DNA from: Acidobacteriota bacterium
GTDB lineage: Bacteria > Acidobacteriota > Aminicenantia > Aminicenantales > Saccharicenantaceae
DNA: 64,000 nucleotides
Assembly (NCBI GenBank): GCA_029569255.1
Contig: JAKQUO010000008.1
Coordinates: 310,001 to 374,000, forward strand
Reading direction: 5' to 3'
In this document: in pieces, positions 17,734-25,944 of the stretch
Layout of the letters: the number at the start of each line of letters is the position of its first letter
Position numbering within the stretch: the first letter of the stretch is position 1
Translations under genes and position numbers: made by a program
Notes under the pieces: model-generated
What the model was told of the DNA's origin: nothing
The model's database searches: none
The model's input: only the letters and a program-made list of their open reading frames with translations

Positions 17734-19329
17734 CTATTTTGCGGACAGAACCGCCGGCAACGGCTCTATCTTCAATGTATTGAGGATGTTGCGGGCTTTC
17801 GGAGTGCCCGGGGTCGTCTGAACTACGGTCCCTTGGGGGGCCGACAATTGACCAACCTTTATGGAGCGAAGCTCCTCCCGGATCCGGAACCAAGTGGAGT
17901 CGCAGGCTTTTTCCACAACGCGTTCGAGAAGGAGCGCGAGGACGCAGAGGAAGACATGAGCGCGGATCCGACGGCTCACCCGATGAAAGACCGGCTGGAT
18001 CTCGATCGTCGACTTCATCGTTCGCCAGGCTTCTTCGACGCGGACGAGCTGCTTGTAGGCGAGGGCCAGATCTTCGGCGCCGAGCGCGTCATCGTTGGAA
18101 TGAATGACCCACATGCCGTCGTGCCGCTCGCGTTCATGGATGGCGGCCTGGTTCATCCGAAGCTCGCCGTTATTAAGACGCCGGAGATAGGGACCGAAAC
18201 GACGGGAGGATACCAGACGACAAGCCTGGTTGGGGTGGCCCTTCAATCCCCGGATCTCCTCCTGGAGTTCTTTCAGAAGCTCCTCCCGGTGCCGGCGCTG
18301 ACGTTCCGCTTCCCGGGGGTTGAAGCAGACGACATAGCGGCGCTCGCCGACCCGGACTTGCTTGACCTCGAGGTTGTCCTTGATCTTCTGGAATCGGCCG
18401 GGGCGGGAGAGAACGTCCTTGACCACTTCCGTCCCTTGCCGCCAGGGCATGGCCACGATGTAGCGGCCGCCGCCGCGGCGAAGCTCGGCCAGGTTCTTGT
18501 CCGAGACCATCCCGGCGTCGGCCACGAAGATGCAACGGTTCAGACGCCAACCTCGAAGGTCCTTCTTCACCCGTTCCAGCGTCGTGACATCGGTCGTGTC
18601 GCCGGGAAAGACCCAGCTCTTGACGGGATACCCGTCCCGGGTGACGGCCAAGCCGACGACGATCTGCGGAGCGTCGGTCCGGTTGTTCTTCGAGTCGCCG
18701 CGTTTCCTCAGGCTCTCGTCTTCCTCGTCGGTCTCGAAGTGGACGCTCGTCGTATCGTAGAAGACAAGATCGACGTCCATGCTCAAAAGATCGGCCAGTC
18801 GCCAGTACAGCGCTTCTTCGATCTTGTCTTTATGCCCGTCCAGAAAATCCATGGCCCGGTAGAGATGATGGAGCTCGATCCCGGCTCCTCGGGGAAAGTA
18901 GATATCCTCCAGCCAGCGCTCATAGCAGCCGAGTTCGCTCTGCGGGGCCAAACACCTGTTGGCGACCATCAGGAAGATCGCTTTTTCCAGGGGAATGTTC
19001 CTGTCCTCGTCCTTGGCGGCTTCTTGGATGATCTTTCCAATGCCCAAGGAATCCCACGTTCCGGCGACGACATGAAGGGGGCCGTGTTCCCAGGAGTTTT
19101 GGAAGCTCCAACCGGGCTCCAGGAGCCCCGGCGCTTCCAGCGCGTTCTTCCGGATGCTGCGGACGAGCTGTTTAAGACGTTCTTCGGCATCCTGGTCGGC
19201 CCGCCCCAACGTGCAAAGGATCTGGACCTTGGATCTTCGTTTTTCGGTGTCCCAGACGTTTTCGGCGATCTGGAGGTAGGAGACGGAAGCCCCGCCGGCG
19301 TTCTTGCGCTGGACGGTTCGGATGTACAT
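17734..19329 (-). CDS. IS1634-family (IS4-like) transposase
   Basis: 531-residue DDE transposase with an RNase-H fold. D192 in VFYDTTSVHFE and D271 in FVADAGMVSDKNL are the first two catalytic acids, and the glutamate in YKQLVRVEEAWRTMKS (432/433) is the third, with the following K439 of the YREK-type motif. An insertion between the second D and the E fits the IS4/IS1634 group. The N-terminus MYIRTVQRKNAG and full length suggest an intact gene. An AT-rich leader carries its own promoter. Confidence 0.92.
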   Translation of the reverse strand: MYIRTVQRKNAGGASVSYLQIAENVWDTEKRRSKVQILCTLGRADQDAEERLKQLVRSIRKNALEAPGLLEPGWSFQNSWEHGPLHVVAGTWDSLGIGKIIQEAAKDEDRNIPLEKAIFLMVANRCLAPQSELGCYERWLEDIYFPRGAGIELHHLYRAMDFLDGHKDKIEEALYWRLADLLSMDVDLVFYDTTSVHFETDEEDESLRKRGDSKNNRTDAPQIVVGLAVTRDGYPVKSWVFPGDTTDVTTLERVKKDLRGWRLNRCIFVADAGMVSDKNLAELRRGGGRYIVAMPWRQGTEVVKDVLSRPGRFQKIKDNLEVKQVRVGERRYVVCFNPREAERQRRHREELLKELQEEIRGLKGHPNQACRLVSSRRFGPYLRRLNNGELRMNQAAIHERERHDGMWVIHSNDDALGAEDLALAYKQLVRVEEAWRTMKSTIEIQPVFHRVSRRIRAHVFLCVLALLLERVVEKACDSTWFRIREELRSIKVGQLSAPQGTVVQTTPGTPKARNILNTLKIEPLPAVLSAK

Positions 19330-19340
19330 GATATCTATCC

Positions 19341-19368
19341 AATATGCATATATACCCTATCTTGTCAA
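19341..19368 (-). promoter_or_regulatory. Probable transposase promoter
   Basis: Minus strand TTGACA (19368-19363), 16 bp, CATATT (19346-19341), within the AT-rich leader between the inverted repeat and the transposase ATG at 19329. The -10 is a weak match. Confidence 0.45.
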
Positions 19369-19504
19369 TACCTTATTTATATAGCGTGTATCTATGTTAA
19401 TGATGAAATTATCTATCTCCGTGCGCGTATCTTATGGAATATCAGCAAGATGATCCTAAAGAGAGCGCTAAAATGGGCCTAGAGGCGTCAAACTCGGGTC
19501 CGGG

Positions 19505-19788
19505 AATTCGGGCCGATCGACGACGAGACCCTCGACCACTGGGAGAAGGAGAGCCGCCGGGCCGCCGCGACCGGGCGCGGCGTCGACACCCAGAAGACCC
19601 TGGCCTTCGGGACCCCCGAGGCGGTCCGGGCCGAGGTCCTGGAGCGCTGCGAGATCCTCGGCCGGGACGGCGGGTTCGTCTTCAGCCCGGTCCACAGCAT
19701 CCAGGCCGACGTCCCCATCGCCAACATCGCGGCCGCGTTCGACGCCTGGGCGGGTTCAACGCGAGAGGCCGGCGCTTCTCCCCGATGA
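19505..19788 (+). pseudogene. Truncated uroporphyrinogen decarboxylase (URO-D)-like C-terminal remnant
   Basis: The frame running to the stop at 19786-19788 encodes GVDTQKTLAFGTPEAVRAEV and then GGFVFSPVHSIQADVPIANI, the C-terminal signature of URO-D-family methyltransferases (corrinoid-type or HemE-like). There is no start codon and no catalytic N-terminal barrel. Residues before GVDTQ do not fit the family. The remnant begins right at the right-hand end of the insertion sequence, which probably removed or separated the rest of the gene. Confidence 0.7.
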
Positions 19789-19803
19789 GGGGAGGCGCGG
19801 CCT

Positions 19804-20397
19804 TCATCTGGCGGCCAGGGCCTCGGCCAGCTTGCCGACGGCGACGTCCAACTCCTGGGCGAGGATGGCCGAGAGGACGGCCGGCAGGTGCCGGGAGTCG
19901 CGGGAGGCGAGCGGCATCCTCCGGTCGAAGGCGTATTTCGCCAGGCTCTTGCCGCTCTTGAACTCGAGGAACTCCAGGTCCATGGCCAGGCGCCCGTACC
20001 AGACATTGGGGTTGTCGATCTCCTCGATGAGCCGGACGCTCGACCTCAGGACGATCTCGGGATCGCCCTGCAGGACGTCGAGGCTGACGCGGGTGAAGCC
20101 TTTCTTCCAGCCGAGGTAGTCGCCGACGGCCTCCCGGAGGAGCGCGTCGGGCTTCTTGGCCCAGAAGACCGAGGAGTAGTATTTCAGCTCGTAGGGGGAG
20201 ATCCGGTAGATGACCCGGAAATCGTCGTAGAGGGGGTCGACCCGGACCGGTTCGACATAGAGGGCCTTGCCGATCGCGGGGTGGGGCCGGGGGTCGGCGT
20301 CCAGGGCCACGATCTGGAAGTACCGCTTGGCCGGGGTCGAGAAGCAGGCCGCCAGAAGGACGATCGCGACGAACGGGAGCGCGGGTTTCCTCATCAC
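19804..20397 (-). CDS. ABC-type transport auxiliary lipoprotein (PqiC/YmbA-like)
   Basis: 197 residues. The N-terminus has a lipoprotein signal (VAIVLLAACFST, lipid-accepting cysteine near 18). The following KRYFQIVALDADPRP and ALYVEPVRVDPLYDDFRVIYR match the ABC_trans_aux family. PqiC-type lipoproteins sit in the outer membrane and support MCE-protein lipid transport. It overlaps mlaD by 4 nt and is the last gene of the operon, as in many Mla/Pqi-like loci. Confidence 0.85.
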   Translation of the reverse strand: MMRKPALPFVAIVLLAACFSTPAKRYFQIVALDADPRPHPAIGKALYVEPVRVDPLYDDFRVIYRISPYELKYYSSVFWAKKPDALLREAVGDYLGWKKGFTRVSLDVLQGDPEIVLRSSVRLIEEIDNPNVWYGRLAMDLEFLEFKSGKSLAKYAFDRRMPLASRDSRHLPAVLSAILAQELDVAVGKLAEALAAR

Positions 20398-21338
20398 TTC
20401 TTGTCCTTTCGTATCCTCAGGAGGGCCGACGGCTCCTCGGCGATCTCCCGGGAGAACCGGGCCAGGTTGTCGACGGCGACGCCGAGGTTGGCGAAGGTCC
20501 GCTGGAGCTCGGACTGCTGCTCGAGGAGGACGTTCTCGAGCTTCTTCAGGCCGACCGAGGCCGTGTCGAGGAAGGCCCGGACGTCCTTGAGGACGGCGCC
20601 GAGCTCCTCGGCCGAGAAGCGATCGGCGATGTTGCCCAAGGTCCTCTCCGAGCTGGCCTCGACCGCGCGGACGAGACGGCCGAGGTCCTCGGTCATGGGG
20701 ACGAACCTCTCCGTGGCCCGGGCGAACTCGGCCGAGGCCTTCTCCAGGCTGGCCAGGGTGTTCTCGAGGGCCGGGCGGCGGGACTCGAGGACGCCGGAGA
20801 CCGAGGCCGAGCTCTTCTCGGCGTTCTCGAGGAAGGCCGAGAAGCGCCCGATGTTCTCCGGGGCCAGCAGCTCGGTGATCCGCTTGGCCGTCGTCTCGAT
20901 GTTGTTGACGATGTCGTCGGCCTTGTCGCCGAGGCCGCGGCCGGCCGGGATCTCGCCGTGGGCCTTGAGGTTCGGCGCGGTCAGGGTGCCGCCGCTGATC
21001 TCGATGTACTTCTGCCCGGTCAGCCCGACGTAGACCATGACCGCCCGCATGTCCGTCTTGACGGCCAGGCCGGGCTTGATCTTGACCTCGACGTCGACGC
21101 TGTCGAGGTCGGTCCGGGTGACGCCGATCCGGACGACCCGGCCGACCTCGACGCCCCGGTACTTGACCAGCGACCCGACGGTGAGCCCGTGGACCGAGGT
21201 GTCCCGGAACCGGATGAGATAGACGTCGCCGGGGTCGCGCAGCTTGGGGGCGATGAAGAACCCGGCCGCGGCGATGAAGACGACCGTGGCGACCGACAGG
21301 AAGATCCCCAGCCGGGTTCGTTGCTCGTGTGTCATCAT
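20394..21338 (-). CDS. mlaD: MlaD-like MCE-domain lipid-binding protein
   Basis: 314 residues. One N-terminal membrane anchor (about 10-30) is followed by a single MCE domain (about 38-115) with GLTVGSLVKYRGVEVGRVVRIGV and the GLTGQKYIEIS end. A long helical C-terminal part of about 190 residues is much longer than in E. coli MlaD, closer to YebT/PqiB- or Mce-like needles. It probably forms a periplasmic hexameric ring or tube passing phospholipids between membranes. It overlaps both neighbours by 4 nt. Confidence 0.9.
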   Translation of the reverse strand: MMTHEQRTRLGIFLSVATVVFIAAAGFFIAPKLRDPGDVYLIRFRDTSVHGLTVGSLVKYRGVEVGRVVRIGVTRTDLDSVDVEVKIKPGLAVKTDMRAVMVYVGLTGQKYIEISGGTLTAPNLKAHGEIPAGRGLGDKADDIVNNIETTAKRITELLAPENIGRFSAFLENAEKSSASVSGVLESRRPALENTLASLEKASAEFARATERFVPMTEDLGRLVRAVEASSERTLGNIADRFSAEELGAVLKDVRAFLDTASVGLKKLENVLLEQQSELQRTFANLGVAVDNLARFSREIAEEPSALLRIRKDKK

Positions 21339-22075
21339 GGCGCGCTCTCTTTGAGGAAGAATGTCCGGATGAAGGCGTCGTCCGCGCCGGCCAGCGCCGA
21401 GGCCTCGTCGTCGAAGTGGAGGCGGCCGTCGTGGAGGACGAGGACCCGGTCGGCCACCCGCTCGATCGAGCGGAGCTCGTGCGTGACGACGACCAGGGTC
21501 ATCCCGAAGGTCTCCTTGAGGCGGAGGAGGAGGCCGTCGAGGCGGGAGGAGGTGATCGGGTCGAGGCCCGACGACGGCTCGTCGCAGAAGACGACGTCCG
21601 GGTCGAGGGCCAGGGCCCGGGCCAGGGCCCCCCGCTTGCGCATGCCGCCCGAGAGCTCGGCCGGGTACTTGGACGCGGCGTCGGCCATCTCGACCTGGGC
21701 CAGGCCGGCGTGGACCATGTCCAGGACCATGTCCTCGGGCAGGTCCGGAAAGTGCATCCGGATGGGCAGGGCGACGTTCTCGGCCAGGGTCAGGCCGTTG
21801 AGCAGGGCCCCGCCCTGGTAGAGGACGCCGATCCTGCGGTAGACGAGGGCGAGCGAGGCCTCGGAGCGGTAATCGACCGGCGCGCCGTCGAAGGCGAAGC
21901 CGCCGCCGAGCGGGGGGAGAAGGCCGGCCAGGGTCTTGAGCAGGGTCGATTTGCCCGACCCGCTGACGCCGAGGACGACGGTGATGCGCCCCTCGGGGAC
22001 GCCGAAGGTCAGGTCGCGGAGGACCTCCGTCTTGCCGTAGCCGACAGAGAGCCCGCGCGCGCTGATGATGTCCAT
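21335..22075 (-). CDS. mlaF: MlaF-like ABC transporter ATPase
   Basis: 246-residue ATP-binding subunit. It has Walker A GVSGSGKSTLL near 36-46, Q-loop region YQGGAL, signature ELSGGMRKRGALARALALDP, Walker B VVFCDEPSSGLDP and the switch histidine in VVVTHEL. The SGGMRKR form is typical of the Mla/Ttg2A group that powers phospholipid movement. It follows mlaE by 1 nt and overlaps mlaD by 4 nt. Confidence 0.95.
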   Translation of the reverse strand: MDIISARGLSVGYGKTEVLRDLTFGVPEGRITVVLGVSGSGKSTLLKTLAGLLPPLGGGFAFDGAPVDYRSEASLALVYRRIGVLYQGGALLNGLTLAENVALPIRMHFPDLPEDMVLDMVHAGLAQVEMADAASKYPAELSGGMRKRGALARALALDPDVVFCDEPSSGLDPITSSRLDGLLLRLKETFGMTLVVVTHELRSIERVADRVLVLHDGRLHFDDEASALAGADDAFIRTFFLKESAP

Positions 22076-22076
22076 G

Positions 22077-23165
22077 TCAGTAGATGATGAAGGCGAAGAC
22101 GCAGTCGAGGACGATGATCATGGTGATCGACAGGACGACCGACTCCGTGGTCGCCCGGCCGACCTCCTCGGCGCTCCGGCCGACGGTCAGGCCCTTGAAG
22201 CCGGCCCCGACGACGACGGCCCAGCCGAAGACGACCGTCTTGGCCAGCCCCCAGGCGAAGTCGACCCAGTCGACGGTGTTGGTCATCTGCTCGAGGAAGG
22301 CCGCCGGCAGCATCCCGAAGGTGACCCGGGCCACGATCATGCCGCCGAGGATGCCGGCCACGTCGGCCATGGCCACGAGGAGCGGGACGACGAGCGTGAT
22401 GGCCAGGAGCCGGGGGACCATGAGGAACTTCTCCGGGACGAGGCCCATCGTCCTCAGGGCGTCGACCTCCTCGAGGACGGTCATGCTGGCCAGCTCGGCC
22501 GTGACCGCGGCGCCGACCTTGCCGGCCAGGATGACGCCGGTCATGAGCGGCACGAGCTCGCGGAGCATGGCGTAGCCGATGATGTCGGCGATGTAGGCGT
22601 CGGCCCCGAACACGCGGAGCTGCTCGGCCGACGTGATCGAGATGGTCACGCCGACGAGGAAGAGGAGCAGGCAGACGATGGGGTACGACTGGTAGCCCAT
22701 GAAGAACATCTGGTTCCAGGTCTCGCCGGGATAGACGCCCCGGCGCGTCCGCAGATAGCCGCCGATGTGATAGGCCTCGTCGCCGAGCATGGCCAGGAAG
22801 CGGCCCAGCGCCCGGACCCGGTCCAGGAAGCGGTCGGCGCAGGCCCGGGCGAAACGGCCGGCCCGGCCGTCCTCGGGCGGCGCCGGGACGGGCTCGGCCG
22901 GGGGGCGGCGGACGAAGCTCTCCTCGGCCCGGGCCAGGGCCCCGCCGACGTTGGCCGCCACGACGGGGAGGCGGCGGGACCGGACGTAGCCCACGAAGGC
23001 CAGGGCCGCGCTGTCGAACTCCTCGACCTGGCCGAAATCGAGGACGACGGAGGCGTTCTCGGGCCGCCGCCGGAGGTCGGCGAGCGCGTCCACGACCTCG
23101 GCCGCCCGGAGCCTCTTCGGGAGGAGGACCCGTTCGGGCGGGGCGGCCGACGGGGTCCCGCTCAT
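22077..23165 (-). CDS. mlaE: MlaE-like permease with an N-terminal STAS-like domain
   Basis: 362 residues. The C-terminal 230 residues are the MlaE family (PVCLLLFLVGVTI region, LRELVPLMTGVILAGKVGAAVTAELASM, EEVDALRTMGL) with 5-6 membrane helices. The first 90 residues resemble a STAS domain (SVVLDFGQVEEFDSAALAFVGYVR). In E. coli the STAS protein MlaB is a separate subunit that binds MlaF. Fusion to MlaE would keep it in the complex. It is the first long gene of the operon, preceded by a short leader ORF whose TGA overlaps this ATG. Confidence 0.9.
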   Translation of the reverse strand: MSGTPSAAPPERVLLPKRLRAAEVVDALADLRRRPENASVVLDFGQVEEFDSAALAFVGYVRSRRLPVVAANVGGALARAEESFVRRPPAEPVPAPPEDGRAGRFARACADRFLDRVRALGRFLAMLGDEAYHIGGYLRTRRGVYPGETWNQMFFMGYQSYPIVCLLLFLVGVTISITSAEQLRVFGADAYIADIIGYAMLRELVPLMTGVILAGKVGAAVTAELASMTVLEEVDALRTMGLVPEKFLMVPRLLAITLVVPLLVAMADVAGILGGMIVARVTFGMLPAAFLEQMTNTVDWVDFAWGLAKTVVFGWAVVVGAGFKGLTVGRSAEEVGRATTESVVLSITMIIVLDCVFAFIIY

Positions 23166-23233
23166 CCCGCCTCCGGGCGGACGGCGACCGTCAAAAGGAC
23201 AGAATGCGGCCGGAAGACCGTCCGTCGTCTCAT
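23162..23233 (-). CDS. Possible 23-residue leader peptide of the Mla operon
   Basis: ATG at 23233 lies a few nt after AAGGAG and opens a 23-residue arginine-rich frame (MRRRTVFRPHSVLL at its start) that ends with TGA overlapping the mlaE ATG (ATGA). The arrangement suggests translational coupling. It could also be chance in GC-rich DNA, since no homologue is known to me. Confidence 0.45.
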   Translation of the reverse strand: MRRRTVFRPHSVLLTVAVRPEAG

Positions 23234-23261
23234 CCCTTTCTCCTTGGGCCCGGTGGCCCCC

Positions 23262-23291
23262 ATTCTAATACAAGCCGCCGGGGGATTACAA
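23262..23291 (-). promoter_or_regulatory. Sigma70-type promoter of the Mla operon
   Basis: Minus strand TTGTAA (23291-23286), 18 bp, TAGAAT (23267-23262), just upstream of the leader ORF and its AAGGAG site. Confidence 0.65.
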
Positions 23292-23344
23292 CGCGCCCGG
23301 GACGCGTCCGGACCATTTCACCGGGCGGCCGCCCCGGGCCGGGC

Positions 23345-25027
23345 TCAGGCCGCGGCCGCGCGTTCCAGCCTCCTCATGATCGCGAAGATGAAGGCGGCCG
23401 AGAGCAGGCAGGCCCCGACGAGGATGGCCCACACCGCCCAGAGCGGGACCCGCATCCAGAACCAGGCGACGACCCCGACGAGGGAGTTGCCCACGGCCGT
23501 CGCCGCGAACCAGCCGCCCTGCATCAGGCCCTTGTATTTGGGCGGGGCGACCTTGGAGACGAAGGAGATGCCGATCGGGCTGAGGAAGAGCTCGGCGATG
23601 GTCAGGCCGAAGTAGGTCGCGATGAGCCAGTAGACGGAGACCTGGGATTCGGCCGGGGCGACGAGGCCGCCCAGGGCCTTCGGGCTGGCCAGGCTCAGGG
23701 AGCCGATGACCAGGATCGTATAGGCCGCGGCGGTGATGAGCATGCCGATGCCGATCTTGCGCGGCGCCGACGGCTCCTTGCCCTTGCGGTTGAGCCAGCC
23801 GAAGACGCCGATGACGATCGGGGTCAGGACGACGATGAAGAACGGGTTGAAGTGCTGGAACATCTGCGGCTGGAACGGGTTCGTCGCGGCGTAGCCGCCG
23901 TAGCGGAGATAGGCCAGGACGCCGAATCCGGCGAACGCGGCCCCCCCCAGGAGACGGGTCAGGCTGTTCGAGGACTTCCTCACGAGGAAGACGAGACCGA
24001 GGATGGACAGGAAGACGGACAGCAGGCCGGTCAGATCGAACAGGAGGAAGGCCGCCTGCCCGACGCTGGGCACGGTGTAGTCGCGGGCGAAGTAGGTCAT
24101 GGTCACGGCGCTCTGGTGGAAGGCCATCCAGAAGAAGATGACCACGCCGAAGACGAGGCCGAGGGCGACGAGCCGCTCGCGGGTCTGTTCGCGGGAGAGC
24201 TCGACGACCTGGGATTTCAGGGTCTCGGACTTGGCCTTCTGGCGCTCGGTCAGGTCGGCCGTCTTGTAGTGCTTGCGGAAGGCCCAGAAGACGGCCATGG
24301 AGACGATCAGGCTGACGCAGGCGACCCCGAAGCCGAAGTGGTAGGACTTGCTCAGGGCGTTGACGTAGTCCGTGCCGAAGCGGCCCAGCGTGTCCAGGGT
24401 CACGGAGGCGTCCTGGGCCTGGGCGATGCCGAGGAAGGCGGAGGCGTCGGCCAGCTTGCCCTCGAGGAATTCGTTGGCCAGGGCCGGGATGCGGGCGTCA
24501 TAAAAGTAGCCTGACTTGCCCAGGGTCCAGTCGCAGACGGCCTTGGAGGCCGAGGGGGCGAACATGGCCCCGATGTTGATGCCCATGTAGAAGACGTTGA
24601 AGGCCCGGTCGCGCATGGCCGAGTACTTCGGGTCGTCGTAGAGGTTGCCGACGAGGGCCTGGAGGTTGCCCTTGAACAGGCCCGTGCCCAGGGCGATGAC
24701 GGTCAGGGCGGCGACGATGAGCGGGAAGCCGGTGTCCATGGCCGTCGGCAGGGCGAGCAGGATGTAGCCGATGAACATGACGACGATGCCCAGGCTGATC
24801 GTCCGGCCGTAGCCGAGGAAGCGGTCGGCCAGGAAGCCGCCGAGCAGGGGGAAGATGTAGACGCCGACCAGGAAGGTCGCGTAGATGGAGCCGGCGGCGG
24901 CGGCCGACAGGCCGTACTTCGCCTGCATGAACAGGACGAAGATCGAGATCATCGTGTAGAAGCCGAAGCGCTCGCCCATATTGGCGAAGAAGGCCACGAA
25001 CAGGCCCTTGGGATGTCCCTTGAACAT
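23345..25027 (-). CDS. POT/PTR-family proton-dependent oligopeptide transporter
   Basis: 560 residues, about 14 membrane helices. ANMGERFGFYTMISIF contains the family's ExxERFxxY proton-coupling motif in the first helix, followed by GGFLADRFLGYGRTISLG and the FYMGINIGAMFAPS (PTR2 signature 2) region. It imports di- and tripeptides with protons. The gene is alone, with GAGGAGG before the ATG and an extended -10 promoter. Together with OPT, aminopeptidase and iadA it points to a peptide-based diet. Confidence 0.93.
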   Translation of the reverse strand: MFKGHPKGLFVAFFANMGERFGFYTMISIFVLFMQAKYGLSAAAAGSIYATFLVGVYIFPLLGGFLADRFLGYGRTISLGIVVMFIGYILLALPTAMDTGFPLIVAALTVIALGTGLFKGNLQALVGNLYDDPKYSAMRDRAFNVFYMGINIGAMFAPSASKAVCDWTLGKSGYFYDARIPALANEFLEGKLADASAFLGIAQAQDASVTLDTLGRFGTDYVNALSKSYHFGFGVACVSLIVSMAVFWAFRKHYKTADLTERQKAKSETLKSQVVELSREQTRERLVALGLVFGVVIFFWMAFHQSAVTMTYFARDYTVPSVGQAAFLLFDLTGLLSVFLSILGLVFLVRKSSNSLTRLLGGAAFAGFGVLAYLRYGGYAATNPFQPQMFQHFNPFFIVVLTPIVIGVFGWLNRKGKEPSAPRKIGIGMLITAAAYTILVIGSLSLASPKALGGLVAPAESQVSVYWLIATYFGLTIAELFLSPIGISFVSKVAPPKYKGLMQGGWFAATAVGNSLVGVVAWFWMRVPLWAVWAILVGACLLSAAFIFAIMRRLERAAAA

Positions 25028-25084
25028 GGCTCAGCCTCCTCGGAAGGGGTTTGATGGACGCCGGATCGCCGTCAAAGCGCGGCG

Positions 25085-25093
25085 ATTATATCA
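25085..25093 (-). promoter_or_regulatory. Extended -10 promoter of the POT transporter gene
   Basis: Minus strand TGATATAAT: a consensus TATAAT (25090-25085) with the TG extension. No good -35 box is seen 17 bp upstream, as is common for extended -10 promoters. Confidence 0.6.
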
Positions 25094-25175
25094 CAAGAGG
25101 GGGCCCGCCTTCCCGTCCCCGCCTTGGCTTCGTCCCGAGGGGAGTCGCCCGACACCCTGGAAGAGGCGGAAGCGC

Positions 25176-25204
25176 TTGCGGAGGCCGGACGAAGGGTTTA
25201 GAAT
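25176..25204 (+). promoter_or_regulatory. Promoter of the NTF2-like protein gene
   Basis: TTGCGG (25176-25181), 17 bp, TAGAAT (25199-25204). Predicted start near 25211. Confidence 0.55.
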
Positions 25205-25355
25205 CGCATCGGGCCGCACGGCTCGCCGGGATCCAGGCCGCCGGCGCGGGAGGCGCATGCGGCCGGAGCGCTCGCGCGAGGGCCGGCACAATGCCGTGGG
25301 CGGGACAAGGCGAAGCGCACAACAACGAGCGGAGCGTTAGACCTAGGAGGCGGCC
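25205..25355 (+). other. Long 5' leader (about 145 nt) of the NTF2-like gene
   Basis: Between the promoter and the ATG lies a GC-rich leader with several short inverted repeats and TAGGAGG just before the start. No known riboswitch fold was recognised. Confidence 0.3.
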
Positions 25356-25817
25356 ATGACTCATGAGAAAGACGTCATCTCGATCGATGCGATCGTCAAC
25401 GCGATCTACGATGTGATCTCCGGGCCGGCGGGCCCCAAGGATTGGGACCGGGAGCGCCGCCTCCTGCACCCTCTGGCTCGGATGATGCGCGGCCTGCCGG
25501 CGGGCGGCCCGGCCGGCGCGCCGCCGACTTCCGGACTGGCCGTCTTCACGGGCGAACAGTTCATCGAATTCGCCAAGCCGAAGCTCGCGGCAGAGGATTT
25601 CTACGAGTACGAGACGGGCCGGGAGGTTTTCCGGTTCGGGCGGTTCGCGCATGTCATCAGCGCTTACGCCAGCACGAAAAGCCGGGACCAGGAACCCTAC
25701 GCCCGGGGCGTCAACAGCATCCAGCTCTGGTTCGACGCCGGACGCTGGTGGGTGCTGAGCGTGCTCTGGGACTGGGAGGGCGGCGAAAACCCGATCCCCC
25801 CCGGGCTCCGGGGCTAG
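25356..25817 (+). CDS. SnoaL/NTF2-like small protein of unknown function
   Basis: 153 residues. The N-terminal helix IDAIVNAIYDVISGPAGPKDWDRERRLLHPLARMM and the beta-rich C-terminal half (EVFRFGRFAHVISAYAS, NSIQLWFDAGRWWVLSVLWDWE) have the layout of the NTF2-like cone fold. Members range from enzymes to ligand-binding proteins and no catalytic residue is obvious. No signal peptide, so cytoplasmic. The ATG follows TAGGAGG by 6-7 nt. Monocistronic. Confidence 0.75.
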   Translation: MTHEKDVISIDAIVNAIYDVISGPAGPKDWDRERRLLHPLARMMRGLPAGGPAGAPPTSGLAVFTGEQFIEFAKPKLAAEDFYEYETGREVFRFGRFAHVISAYASTKSRDQEPYARGVNSIQLWFDAGRWWVLSVLWDWEGGENPIPPGLRG

Positions 25818-25944
25818 CGGCGGGGCGAGCGGTGGGCGACGGGAAGCCCGGCCACAAGACGATCCCGTTCCCCCGTGTCAGGCAATCGTCTCGCTCATGC
25901 GGCTGAAGAGCCCATCGAAGAACGCCTTGGACACGGCGGCCGGC

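Larger units (their letters stand above)
17631..19504 (-). mobile_element. IS1634-type insertion sequence with 26-bp imperfect terminal inverted repeats
   Basis: The 26 nt at 17631-17656 and the reverse complement of 19479-19504 agree at 22 positions, including an unbroken 14-mer CCCGAGTTTGACGC. The 1.87-kb span encloses one DDE transposase. No abutting target duplication was found. It lies between two damaged stretches: an unrecognised remnant on the left and a truncated URO-D-like fragment on the right. Confidence 0.75.

Noticed and set aside
17420-17893. Ankyrin-like reading (TAFWHLAASNSGQG) on the minus strand
   Set aside because: Part of it is encoded by the insertion sequence's inverted repeat, so the resemblance is chance.
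25300-25355. Possible integron attC-like end (GTTAGAC) just before the NTF2-like gene
   Set aside because: The 7-mer fits the attC core, but no matching RYYYAAC partner at proper distance, no second site after the gene and no integrase were found.
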